Made by a program: the position numbers and the translations under genes. A DNA stretch of 27,040 nt from Fimenecus sp964557975 (lineage in GTDB: Bacteria; Bacillota; Clostridia; Oscillospirales; Acutalibacteraceae). Below the pieces are notes generated by a model, which ran no database searches, was not told the origin of the DNA, and was given only the letters and a program-made list of their open reading frames with translations. The stretch lies in the NCBI GenBank assembly GCA_964557975.1, contig CAZLCG010000024.1, forward strand, positions 1 to 27,040. Direction: 5' to 3'. Of this stretch, positions 1-7,321 are shown piece by piece. The first letter of the stretch is position 1. Each line of letters starts with the position of its first letter.

Positions 1-39
1 GCATATATAAAGCTCGTCTTTATTTGGTTACCCCAACAT

Positions 40-68
40 TTGACATTGAACCTTTTTATATATATAAC
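40..68 (+). promoter_or_regulatory. Sigma-A-like promoter with no ORF behind it
   Basis: TTGACA at 40-45 and TATAAC at 63-68 are separated by exactly 17 bases, an 11/12 match to the sigma-A consensus. Transcription would start near 75 and run rightward into 76-249, converging on the diguanylate cyclase gene. The only start codon close behind it (76) opens an 11-codon frame. The match is seen directly; activity is inferred. The AT-rich setting makes a chance match possible. Confidence 0.45.
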
Positions 69-249
69 AATTTTTATGCGGATGATATTCATTTTAACAA
101 CGGAGCTTTGAGACACTCGCCCTATCCGAACGGATTGTCGGGCAAGCCCCGCCCCGCGCTCAATTGAAATTTGCAAAAATGCGGACGGACGCAAGAGCTG
201 TCCCTGCCAAAAAAACATCCGAAATTTTCTTTAAAATAGCGGCGGCGCT
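69..249. other. Non-coding left-edge region
   Basis: No convincing gene is visible on either strand. The stretch 115-165 is GC-rich compared with its surroundings. On the minus strand, just after the diguanylate cyclase gene, bases near 165-205 can form a weak hairpin (GGGAC with GTCC) followed by ATTTTT, which could be a poor intrinsic terminator for that gene. It may also be the body of a short RNA made from the promoter at 40-68. Confidence 0.3.
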
Positions 250-1413
250 TTACACAGGAGCAGAGGATTGCTTTCTTCCGCTTTTAACCTCGTAAAGCTG
301 TTTATCGGCGTTTGAAATAATCTCATCCTGATTTCCGCCGCCCGCAAAGAACCGAGTGCTTCCTATACTGAGCGTAAGAACATAAGGATACTTATTGCCC
401 GCGTTTTCGGCGTCGAGCGCATCTTGAATATCGGCTTTGAGCTTTTCTACCTCTTCGGGGCTGTTCCTCTCGCATACGACCGCAAATTCATCGCCGCCGT
501 AGCGCGCAATAAAGTCGCGTTCCCTGTTGCATACTCTTGAAAGAATATCCGCAACGGTAATAATTGCATTATCGCCCTCAACGTGACCGTAATTATCGTT
601 TATCGACTTGAAGTCGTCAATATCCATAAGCAGAAAATACAGCTTCTTATGGGTGCTTTTACTGTCGTTAAGCACCTGATCGAGATACATATTAAGACCG
701 TGCCTGTTGTTTACGCCCGACAGAGAATCCTCCGACACCTTTTTATTCTGCATATTTATATATGCTATCATTACCGCAAGCGACAGACCGACGACCGCAA
801 ACGGCAAATCCGGCACAAAAATCTGCAAAATACCGCCTGCAAGCGGAAACAAAATATATAAAACAAAGGAAAGATAATCCCTTCGTTTTCTCGCGACAGG
901 CTCTTTTACCGCTCTGATTATTGAAAGGACGGCGGACAGAATAATATAAAACAAGCCTGAAATAACCTGAACGAAATACAGCCTTCCCCTATGGTAAACA
1001 TTTGAGCTGTCAATGTAATACAGCCATTTTGTAAACGGAGATAAAAGAGATATAAGCAGTGTTATTACTGCGGGCACCGCATAAGCGATAAGTCTTTTTT
1101 TGCGCGCCTTGCCCCACTCGTTAAACAGCTTCAAATCAACATAGCACAGCCAAATATAGCCTGTTATAACGGTAAAAAGCAAATAGCCTCCGCTTGCGAT
1201 TATGTTGATTACCCGAAACACCGCAAAATCCTTGCCGTCAACAAGCCACCATACAATATCCGCCATGGCCATTATAACCGCAGACAGTATTATTTCAAGA
1301 AACAGTTTTTCATGAGTAAGCCTGCCGAGATGCTTTATTGAGCTGTAACCGATAATAAAGAGCATAATAACACACAGTATGTTACCGAAAAAATACGCTA
1401 TATTCGCATCCAT
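250..1413 (-). CDS. Membrane-anchored diguanylate cyclase (GGDEF)
   Basis: The protein (387 aa from ATG 1413) probably makes cyclic di-GMP from two GTP. The N-terminal ~220 residues hold about seven hydrophobic segments, so a membrane sensor module is likely. The C-terminal ~155 residues form a GGDEF domain. The GGDEF signature is intact at about 306-310, the metal/GTP-binding MDIDDFKSIND stretch lies at about 263-273, and RERD sits five residues before GGDEF, matching the RxxD inhibitory I-site. An active, product-inhibited cyclase is therefore expected. A GTG at 1422 is in frame, but AGAGGG and GGTGAG fit the ATG at 1413 better. It is monocistronic, about 100 bases after the GH31 gene, with its own promoter. 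The sensed signal is unknown. Confidence 0.9.
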   Translation of the reverse strand: MDANIAYFFGNILCVIMLFIIGYSSIKHLGRLTHEKLFLEIILSAVIMAMADIVWWLVDGKDFAVFRVINIIASGGYLLFTVITGYIWLCYVDLKLFNEWGKARKKRLIAYAVPAVITLLISLLSPFTKWLYYIDSSNVYHRGRLYFVQVISGLFYIILSAVLSIIRAVKEPVARKRRDYLSFVLYILFPLAGGILQIFVPDLPFAVVGLSLAVMIAYINMQNKKVSEDSLSGVNNRHGLNMYLDQVLNDSKSTHKKLYFLLMDIDDFKSINDNYGHVEGDNAIITVADILSRVCNRERDFIARYGGDEFAVVCERNSPEEVEKLKADIQDALDAENAGNKYPYVLTLSIGSTRFFAGGGNQDEIISNADKQLYEVKSGRKQSSAPV

Positions 1414-1466
1414 GCAGCTCACCGCCCTCTACCAAGTCTGCCGTTTGTTAACCGTTTATCAATTTT

Positions 1467-1495
1467 ATTTTAGCACAGCAAAATTATAAAAGCAA
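1467..1495 (-). promoter_or_regulatory. Putative sigma-A promoter of the GGDEF gene
   Basis: On the minus strand TTGCTT (1495-1490) and TAAAAT (1472-1467) are separated by 17 bases. The predicted start near 1460 leaves a leader of about 47 bases. The -35 box is weak. Confidence 0.45.
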
Positions 1496-1523
1496 TTAAC
1501 ATATATACCAAAAAAGTTATAAG

Positions 1524-3929
1524 TCAATAGTACAGTTTTTCAATCTCCTCAAGAGGTTCGCGAAAATATGGCGGAAGCAAAGGCATTTTGGCTTTTGAGT
1601 TCACATAATCCGTGTATTTCCTCATTTTAGGGGTGTTCGCGCCTTGAAATTTTGAAATAAGCTCGATTAAAAGCTCGCGTTTATCCTCATTTTTTGCGGG
1701 AATTACCGAAGTGAATGAGATTTCAACCTTATCGCCGGGCTTTATGTCTTTAAGTAATATTTCAACCGTCTTTTTGCCCTGCTTTACAGCTTCGACCGTT
1801 TCGCCGTTAATTTTAACCGACGCCTCGGCTTCGGCAACATCCTTAAACGAAACCTTATAGCTTCTCAGCTGCGGTACGACGGAAGTGTCATTTCTTACGG
1901 GATCGATTATAAAATCCATATCGGAGTTATTTTCACAAACGGTGAAATCGGTAAACGCATACGCGCCTTTTTTATAATTTTCGGTTTCGCCGTCATCCTC
2001 ATACATTGAAAAATTACCGTTGCCCCTATACACGAGAATTTCCAGATCTTCGGGGTTTTTCCAATTATTGCCTGTGCCGCTTGCGCCGAGCGGAATTATC
2101 GCGCCCTGCTTTGCGAGAACAGGTATTGAGTTTTCGTCACGGAACATCTTAACGACCTGAGAGCCGTTATATATTCTGCCTGTAAAAATATCGGTATATC
2201 TGCCCTCGGGAAGATATACGCTGACGCCTGCAAGATTTGTGTGACGATCCTTCGACACGGTAACGGGCGCGACAATAAGCTCCGAACCGAACCAATACTC
2301 ATTCGGGTGGTTGTACGCCTCGTCCTCCACTGGATTGCGGTAGTACATAGGCTCTGTAAGCGCCCTGCCCTCGGCGTGCGTTCTGTAATTCATAGTGTAA
2401 AGATAAGGCAGCATCCTGTGGCGAAAGCGAAGCGCGTCAACCGCGAGCGTTTGCGCCGAATATGAGTATTTCCACGGCTCTTTGCCCATAAACTCGTTTG
2501 AGGTTGAATGAAGCCTCATAACGGGGCTGAAAATTCCGTACTGCACCCATCTTGTATAAAGCTCGTCATCCTTATAGCCGAAGTGATGACCTCCTATATC
2601 GTGACTCCACCAGGTATACCCGATATTGGAAGCTGTTGCGGTAAAGTACGGCTGAAAATCAAGCACTTCCCAATTCTGCGCCGTATCGCCCGAAAAGCCT
2701 AAAGGATAGCGGTGCGAGCCTGCTCCCGCAAAGCGTGACAGAATAAGCGGTCTTTTGTCGCCCTTGCGCGCAATATCCATTGAATGATAATGGTTTAAAG
2801 CCCAAAGCGGATCAAGACCTTTTACCTTTGTCTTATCGCCCTGCTGCCAGTCAATCCACCAAAAATCAACGCCGTCATTCTCTAAAGGTCTGTGCAAAAG
2901 GCTGAAATAGCCTTCAACATATTTCTTATCCGTAATATCAAAGGCGTATTGCCTGCCCTGCTTCGGGTCATCCCCCATAAAGCGCGCAAAAGCGTCATAT
3001 TGATCCTCAAACCAACGCACGCCCGTCGCGGGATGAAGATTTAAGGTAACTTTAAAATTCTTTTCGTGAAGCCATTTTAAAAAGCCCTTTGGATCGGGAA
3101 ACAGGTCGGTGTTCCAGCTGTAGCCTGTCCAGCCGCCGTTCGACATAGCGTCATAGTATTTCTCGATTATTGTCTTGCTCTCACGGCTTTGCGCGGTTTT
3201 TCCGAATTTTCCTACAACGTCGACCCAATGCCAGTCCATATCGACGGTAGCTACAGTAACGGGTATTTCTTCATCAATAAAGCGCTGCATAAGATTCATA
3301 TATTCCTGCTGCGTGTACGCCTTGTATCTTGACCACCAATTTCCCAAGGCAAACCTCGGCACTAAGGGCGGCGCGCCCGTAAGCTTAAAGAAGTCCCTTA
3401 CAGCGTTTATATAGTTATAACCGTATGCGAAGAAATAATTATCGGTTTCTTTGCTTTTTCTCGGAACGATCGTGCCGTCCTCGGCAATTACAAGAGAATT
3501 TGAGTCGCACAAAACAGCAACCCCGTTCCTTGAAACGATACCGTCGCCCAGCCTTGCCCTACCTGAGGTTCGATCAAGAGTTCTTCTTGTGCCTTTTAAA
3601 TTCCCGCGCTTATAATTTGTAATGTGCCTGCCGTCGGAGAGATTTATGTATTTCATTTTATGCGAGGAAGTATTATAGCAAAACTCAGCCGCTCTTGTTT
3701 TAACGGTTATTGTATTTCCGTCTTTCTCAGCGGTAAATTCGCACTCCGAAAAATCACGAAACCACACGCTTTGCGTAGGTTCGTCGCAGAAAACTCCGTT
3801 TTTTGCAGCCTCAACCCGAATTAAAGAATCGGTTAACACCGTTAATCTCGTGCCGCCCGATACAATTATTTTTTTGGGGTCTGCGGCAGGCGAGCATTCA
3901 ATTTTGAACGCATCATAGAAATCACTCAT
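1524..3929 (-). CDS. GH31 family alpha-glucosidase
   Basis: An 801-aa glycoside hydrolase of family 31, expected to release glucose (or a related sugar) from alpha-glucosidic ends by a retaining mechanism. No signal peptide is visible, so it is probably cytoplasmic. The (beta/alpha)8 core shows RFALGNWWSRY at about 192-202, the nucleophile motif WWIDWQQG with Asp360, and the acid/base motif GFSGDT with Asp415. WSHDIGGHHFG follows at 441-451. A C-terminal beta domain (VLAKQGAIIPLG, YEDDGE) is followed by a helical tail of about 60 residues. The nucleophile context WQQG differs from the WNDMNE form of many GH31 enzymes, so the exact substrate is uncertain. Its ATG overlaps the stop of the preceding gene by 8 bases, and it is the last gene of a four-gene operon. 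No clear terminator follows. Confidence 0.92.
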   Translation of the reverse strand: MSDFYDAFKIECSPAADPKKIIVSGGTRLTVLTDSLIRVEAAKNGVFCDEPTQSVWFRDFSECEFTAEKDGNTITVKTRAAEFCYNTSSHKMKYINLSDGRHITNYKRGNLKGTRRTLDRTSGRARLGDGIVSRNGVAVLCDSNSLVIAEDGTIVPRKSKETDNYFFAYGYNYINAVRDFFKLTGAPPLVPRFALGNWWSRYKAYTQQEYMNLMQRFIDEEIPVTVATVDMDWHWVDVVGKFGKTAQSRESKTIIEKYYDAMSNGGWTGYSWNTDLFPDPKGFLKWLHEKNFKVTLNLHPATGVRWFEDQYDAFARFMGDDPKQGRQYAFDITDKKYVEGYFSLLHRPLENDGVDFWWIDWQQGDKTKVKGLDPLWALNHYHSMDIARKGDKRPLILSRFAGAGSHRYPLGFSGDTAQNWEVLDFQPYFTATASNIGYTWWSHDIGGHHFGYKDDELYTRWVQYGIFSPVMRLHSTSNEFMGKEPWKYSYSAQTLAVDALRFRHRMLPYLYTMNYRTHAEGRALTEPMYYRNPVEDEAYNHPNEYWFGSELIVAPVTVSKDRHTNLAGVSVYLPEGRYTDIFTGRIYNGSQVVKMFRDENSIPVLAKQGAIIPLGASGTGNNWKNPEDLEILVYRGNGNFSMYEDDGETENYKKGAYAFTDFTVCENNSDMDFIIDPVRNDTSVVPQLRSYKVSFKDVAEAEASVKINGETVEAVKQGKKTVEILLKDIKPGDKVEISFTSVIPAKNEDKRELLIELISKFQGANTPKMRKYTDYVNSKAKMPLLPPYFREPLEEIEKLYY

Positions 3930-4686
3930 TATCTTTCTCCCTTAAAGCGCTGTTATGTATTGCAATTATCCCCGCCGCGACGGCAACGAACAGCATAATG
4001 CCGGCAGCAAGCACGGGAAGCATTAAAATATAGGCAAGAGCCGTATTGTCCATCGGCTTATCCTTAAAAAACAGTTCCCAAATAAAATCAGGTCTGTAAA
4101 ACGGGTAAGGATAATAGGTCGGATTTGAAAACGCGCCTCTGACTATTGAAAACAGCGAATACGCAAGCGGATAAAGTCCGAACAGCCAAGCCTTTTTATA
4201 GGTTATTTTTTGGTTCGTAATCGGAAACAGCCATAAAACAAACATAAACGGAGGTATTATCATATGATGAAAAACCTGAATAAAGCTTGACATTGAATGG
4301 GTAGGGTTATCCCATTTAAACGGAGGCGTCATACCGAGAGGGATTCCGCAGCAGTATATCGCGCCCGTCAATAATATATACGTTGTGACAAGCGCTCCCG
4401 TTATGGGGTTAAAGGCAATTTTCTGCGCCCTCTTAACGCCGAAAACCGCCAGTGACAGGGTGATTAAATAAAAAATAACAAAGATATTTGACTGAACCGT
4501 AAAATACGACAAAATGTTAAATCTGCCGTAATCTACGGGACTGAATTCGGCGTCGTACTCATAGACATAGTATGAGAGCCTGTGAATGATTACAAGCGCG
4601 CAAAACACGCCTATAATCATCAAAAAAGCACCGAAGCGCCTGTCCGAATAAATCGGACGCAGCCTGTATCCGTTATATTCATTCAC
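3922..4686 (-). CDS. Pr6Pr / FAR-17a-AIG1-like membrane protein
   Basis: A 254-aa protein with about six hydrophobic segments. The motif YFTVQSN near residue 62 and the paired histidines in HHMIIPP near 140 match the Pr6Pr branch of the FAR-17a/AIG1-like family. In the eukaryotic members AIG1 and ADTRP, a membrane Thr and His form the active site of a lipid hydrolase acting on fatty-acid esters of hydroxy fatty acids. The matching Thr and His here suggest, by inference only, a membrane lipid esterase. The gene starts 18 bases after its upstream neighbour with an AGGGTGAAG ribosome site, and its end overlaps the GH31 start. The family call is fairly confident; bacterial function is unknown. 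Confidence 0.72.
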   Translation of the reverse strand: MNEYNGYRLRPIYSDRRFGAFLMIIGVFCALVIIHRLSYYVYEYDAEFSPVDYGRFNILSYFTVQSNIFVIFYLITLSLAVFGVKRAQKIAFNPITGALVTTYILLTGAIYCCGIPLGMTPPFKWDNPTHSMSSFIQVFHHMIIPPFMFVLWLFPITNQKITYKKAWLFGLYPLAYSLFSIVRGAFSNPTYYPYPFYRPDFIWELFFKDKPMDNTALAYILMLPVLAAGIMLFVAVAAGIIAIHNSALREKDNE

Positions 4687-4704
4687 GACACTTCACCCTG
4701 AAAA

Positions 4705-5538
4705 TTATTTTTTATTATCGCCGTTATCGCCCTCGTATTTGGAAAAAATCAGCTCCATGGCTTCCTTATATTTCTTCACCTGAAGTTTAGGCGCAATACC
4801 GTGGATCTTTTTTACCTGCGGGTCACTGTTTTTAAACACATCAACGAGGTAGCGTATATGCTCGTTCTGTTTAATCTTTTCTGAAATATCGTCGTACCTT
4901 GCCTTGGGCGTAGGTATGGTTTTTATCGTTTCGACAAGCTCGTCGACCTTTTCCTCCGCCTTGTCGATTCCCTCTTGGGTATTCTCTATAATGAACTGCT
5001 GGATTTCTTTGAGCTTTGAGACGATATTTTTCAGGCTCTGAACGGTTATCGCAATATCGACAATCAGAACGGAATAGATTATAAAGGCGGTTAAAAGCCT
5101 TGCGTTAACGGGTATCTTTTCCGTAACGCCCGCTACAAAAGGCTGAATCCATTTGATAAGAACGGCAACGCCCGCGCCGAAAAGGAGCGAGCTTGTAAGG
5201 CATATTCTGCCCTTTATATTAAATTTCTGATTTGAATAATCCCACCATTTGGCGTGAAAAAATTTTTCAAGCACAAAATGCGTTATATATTCGATTGCCG
5301 TGCAAAGCGCAAGCCCTGCGCCGAACAGCGCGAAAAAGTTTGTTATTCTGCCGTAAAGCAAAACCGTACAAAGAACTGCTCCCGTGCCGTAAATCGGGCA
5401 GAGCGGTCCGAAAAGGAAGCCTCTTTTAACGGATTTTTTATCCCTTACCGCAAACAGAAGCGTTTCAATTATCCAGCCTATTACGCTGTAAAGAATAAAC
5501 CACAAAAAATAATTAACTATGCTTGTAAGCGTCTGCAT
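4705..5538 (-). CDS. CmpB-like putative ABC transporter permease
   Basis: A 277-aa protein whose N-terminal half begins with a hydrophobic helix (YFLWFILYSVIGWIIETLL) and the conserved stretch RGFLFGPLCPIYGTGA at about 39-54. These are typical of the PF06541 family named putative ABC-transporter permease (CmpB). About five membrane segments end near residue 165, and a charged, helical cytoplasmic tail of about 110 residues follows. No ATPase partner lies nearby, so a real transport role is unproven. Its ATG lies 22 bases inside the end of the HD-domain gene, which points to translational coupling. Confidence 0.75.
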   Translation of the reverse strand: MQTLTSIVNYFLWFILYSVIGWIIETLLFAVRDKKSVKRGFLFGPLCPIYGTGAVLCTVLLYGRITNFFALFGAGLALCTAIEYITHFVLEKFFHAKWWDYSNQKFNIKGRICLTSSLLFGAGVAVLIKWIQPFVAGVTEKIPVNARLLTAFIIYSVLIVDIAITVQSLKNIVSKLKEIQQFIIENTQEGIDKAEEKVDELVETIKTIPTPKARYDDISEKIKQNEHIRYLVDVFKNSDPQVKKIHGIAPKLQVKKYKEAMELIFSKYEGDNGDNKK

Positions 5539-6086
5539 TTTCTTTCAGTCTCCTTATTAACGGCTTCATACACGGGCATAAACCTTCCGCTTAAACCGAG
5601 CAAATCAAAATCAGAGCATATTTTATCGGCAAAGGTAAGCACCATTCCCTCCTTTGACTTAGGCGGAGCTAAATGCAGCGGCCACATATGGCTCAATATC
5701 ATATCCGACTGCATAGGGGTAAGCTTACCGAAATACTTTTCGGCGTTTATCACAGCCATTTTGGGGTGATACCACGCATGAAGCTCGTCGTGCTTGGTTA
5801 TATGCCAATCGTAAAGATAAAAATCGTGCAGAAGCGCCGCGCGTGCCGCGTCAACATAGTTCAGGTCAAGCGTTTTGCATATTTTATAAGTAATGTATGA
5901 CACTGTCACGCTGTGGAAATGGCAGTTAACCGTTTTATGGTGATTATACTTAACCATTTCTCTGACCTTTTCGTGGCAAAGCATATCCCCCAGATCGGAA
6001 AAATAGGCGCTTATCCATTCTCTTTCGCTGTCGGCGTTAAAAGAAACTGTTTGATATACGCCGTTTATCAACTGCTTTGCTGACAT
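5517..6086 (-). CDS. HD-domain protein (putative phosphohydrolase)
   Basis: A 189-aa soluble protein with HD-superfamily metal-binding residues: His in CHFHSV, the diagnostic His-Asp pair in LLHDFYLYDW, and later conserved His residues (HAWYHP, LSHMW). HD proteins are metal-dependent phosphohydrolases acting on nucleotides or phospho-compounds; the substrate here cannot be told. The frame stays open to a TTG at 6158, but that TTG is itself the -35 box of a good promoter, so the extra 24 residues would not be transcribed and ATG 6086 is chosen. It is the first gene of the operon continuing through the CmpB-like, Pr6Pr and GH31 genes. Confidence 0.82.
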   Translation of the reverse strand: MSAKQLINGVYQTVSFNADSEREWISAYFSDLGDMLCHEKVREMVKYNHHKTVNCHFHSVTVSYITYKICKTLDLNYVDAARAALLHDFYLYDWHITKHDELHAWYHPKMAVINAEKYFGKLTPMQSDMILSHMWPLHLAPPKSKEGMVLTFADKICSDFDLLGLSGRFMPVYEAVNKETERKCRRLQA

Positions 6087-6129
6087 TTTTCTCTGCCCTT
6101 CAATAAGAAATTTACTCTCATATAAAAAT

Positions 6130-6158
6130 ATAATAGCACCAAAGCATATATAATTCAA
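6130..6158 (-). promoter_or_regulatory. Sigma-A promoter of the HD-CmpB-Pr6Pr-GH31 operon
   Basis: On the minus strand TTGAAT (6158-6153), a 17-base spacer and TATTAT (6135-6130). The predicted start is near 6123, about 37 bases before the ATG. It lies right behind the terminator of the upstream trio, so the two operons are separate units. Confidence 0.65.
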
Positions 6159-6164
6159 GCAAAT

Positions 6165-6201
6165 GTTAAAAATGCCGTCTGCGAATAAGGCCGCAGACAG
6201 C
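6165..6201 (-). terminator. Intrinsic terminator of the small-protein trio
   Basis: On the minus strand the arms GTCTGCG (6098-6092 when 100 is added: 6198-6192 pairs with 6083-6077 plus 100, i.e. 6192-6198 with 6177-6183) are extended past one mismatch by GC/GC, with a short loop, and are followed by ATTTTTAAC. It lies about 14 bases after the last stop of the trio. Confidence 0.75.
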
Positions 6202-6214
6202 GCTTAAAAATTCT

Positions 6215-6670
6215 TTACAGCATTATGTACAGAAGCGACATCATAAGCTCCTCGTCCGCCTTATCGGACTGCATTAAAAGCAGAAGCGCGAAAAGCAAAG
6301 CCTTATCAGGCTCGTTTAAAATATCATCCATTAAATTTGCCTTTGCGTTCTGCTTCTTTTCCTCGGCGGCGCGCTTGTTTTCAGGCTCAAAATATTCGCG
6401 GAACGACTCATACGGCTTTATGCTTTCGGGCATTTCAACGGGCATTTTTATGTGATTCTGACGCGGCGCCGATTTTACGGCGCTGTAAAAGCCGTAACGG
6501 GAGCTTTTGTTTTCCCGAGCTGCTTCGGGCTTGGTATCTTGGGCTTTTTTCGGCTCGGAATCGAGTACCGTTTCTCTTACCGCTTCGTTCGCCCTCGACT
6601 GCATATTCCTTACTCTTTCGAGCGCCTTTTCCTGCATCTGCTGCATTTCGTTTAAGCTGTATTCTTTCAT
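6215..6670 (-). CDS. Uncharacterised protein with hydrophobic C-terminus
   Basis: A 151-aa protein I do not recognise by function. Residues 1-35 are predicted helical and rich in Met, Gln and Glu. The middle (about 36-115) is charged and low in hydrophobic residues, probably disordered. The last 30 residues are strikingly hydrophobic and leucine-rich (DKALLFALLLLMQ, then LMMSLLYIML), resembling a short helical pair rather than a classic membrane anchor. It is the third gene of a trio: its ATG at 6670 lies one base after the preceding TGA, which implies coupled translation. I have the impression that similar C-termini recur in clostridial genomes, but I cannot confirm this here. Confidence 0.75.
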   Translation of the reverse strand: MKEYSLNEMQQMQEKALERVRNMQSRANEAVRETVLDSEPKKAQDTKPEAARENKSSRYGFYSAVKSAPRQNHIKMPVEMPESIKPYESFREYFEPENKRAAEEKKQNAKANLMDDILNEPDKALLFALLLLMQSDKADEELMMSLLYIML

Positions 6671-6671
6671 A

Positions 6672-6995
6672 TCAGAAAAGTCCTTTCAGTAAAGGCAGTG
6701 CGTCCATAAGCTTCATAAAGCGGATTGCCTCGTCCGCCTTTTGCTTTCTCTCATCGCTTAAAAGCGGCTTGAGAGCCTTGATAAACGCGGTTTTATCGTC
6801 CTCCTTATTCATCTGTGAGGCAACCTTCATAAGCATATTGGCGGTATCGCCGCCGAAAAGCGAGGATATGTTATCCGACGGTTCTTTTTTTGTTTCGCTC
6901 GAATTGCTGCCGCTCATAAGAGACGACGCGACGTTTTTTAGTTTTTCCATATCCTCCGAGCTTAAAGAATTTAATAAATCGTTTATGTTATCCAT
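6672..6995 (-). CDS. Uncharacterised small protein (107 aa)
   Basis: A 107-aa soluble protein of unknown function. The N-terminal segment (NDLLNSLSSEDMEKLKNVAS) is a predicted amphipathic helix. A Ser/Asn-rich linker follows, and the C-terminal half (about 65-107) is a helical block with ALKPLLSDERKQKADEAIRF and a hydrophobic end (MDALPLLKGLF). It is the middle gene of the trio. Its ATG overlaps the stop of the preceding gene (ATGGATAA) behind a GGAGAGG site, and its stop nearly touches the next ATG. The block layout suggests a small scaffold or adaptor, but nothing in the sequence proves a role. Confidence 0.78.
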   Translation of the reverse strand: MDNINDLLNSLSSEDMEKLKNVASSLMSGSNSSETKKEPSDNISSLFGGDTANMLMKVASQMNKEDDKTAFIKALKPLLSDERKQKADEAIRFMKLMDALPLLKGLF

Positions 6996-7203
6996 TGTCC
7001 TCTCCTGTCAGTTTTTTTAATAATCTGCGCGCCTCGGGCGAATTAAGCATCTCATTCATCGCTTTTTCGTCATTCAGAATCTCATGCAGCTTCTTTGTCT
7101 GCTGAGAATTTAATCGGCTCATAAGATAATCCTCCGCTTCCTTTTCGGATTTTCCTTTTTTCAAGCCGTTAAGAATGTTGTTTAAATCTGCGTTGTTATC
7201 CAT
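6988..7203 (-). CDS. Uncharacterised small helical protein (71 aa)
   Basis: A 71-aa highly charged, probably all-helical protein (NNILNGLKKGKSEKEAEDYL, then NSQQTKKLHEILNDEKAMNE). It contains two LxxxL-like repeats and a basic end (SPEARRLLKKL). The frame is open upstream to 7551, but that extension runs through the divergent promoter and into the opposite-strand phosphoesterase gene. ATG 7203 has a strong GGAGG site eight bases away and is the real start. It is the first gene of the coupled trio. The -35 box of the divergent phosphoesterase promoter overlaps this start codon. Confidence 0.78.
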   Translation of the reverse strand: MDNNADLNNILNGLKKGKSEKEAEDYLMSRLNSQQTKKLHEILNDEKAMNEMLNSPEARRLLKKLTGEDNG

Positions 7204-7231
7204 TGCAATCGCCTCCGTAATTTGGTATAAT
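7203..7231 (+). promoter_or_regulatory. Sigma-A promoter of the yfcE-like/nagA operon
   Basis: TTGCAA (7203-7208), a spacer of exactly 17 bases and a perfect TATAAT (7226-7231). The predicted start is about 7237-7238, the first bases of the inverted repeat described in the next entry. The leader to the ATG at 7322 is about 85 bases. Confidence 0.7.
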
Positions 7232-7235
7232 CTTT

Positions 7236-7289
7236 TAAGGCGGGGAGAGTCGAACCCGATGCGGTTTAAAACGGTATCTTTCCGCCTTA
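7236..7289 (+). promoter_or_regulatory. Structured 5' leader: 13-bp stem at the transcript start
   Basis: Bases 7236-7248 pair with 7277-7289 as an unbroken 13-bp stem with two G-U pairs (TAAGGCGG with CCGCCTTA as the outer part). A 28-base loop contains a smaller possible hairpin, AACC with GGTT or CCG with CGG near 7253-7266. No U-run follows, so it is not a simple terminator. With the promoter at 7203-7231, the stem would form at the very 5' end of the mRNA. It fits no riboswitch class I can recall. The loop includes an 11-base stretch resembling a tRNA T-arm on the minus strand. Confidence 0.5.
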
Positions 7290-7321
7290 TACAATTTATG
7301 TAAAGCTTCAGGTGATTATGA

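Noticed and set aside
6087..6158. Upstream TTG start for the HD-domain protein
   Set aside because: It coincides with the -35 box of the likely promoter, so the extra residues would not be transcribed.
6337..7020. Long plus-strand open frame opposite the small-protein trio
   Set aside because: It lacks a ribosome site, has a Ser/Phe/Arg-rich composition typical of an antisense frame, and covers three tightly coupled minus-strand genes.
7236..7289. Complete tRNA gene suggested by the T-arm-like stretch
   Set aside because: No D-arm, anticodon arm or matching acceptor strand can be formed; only a short resemblance remains.
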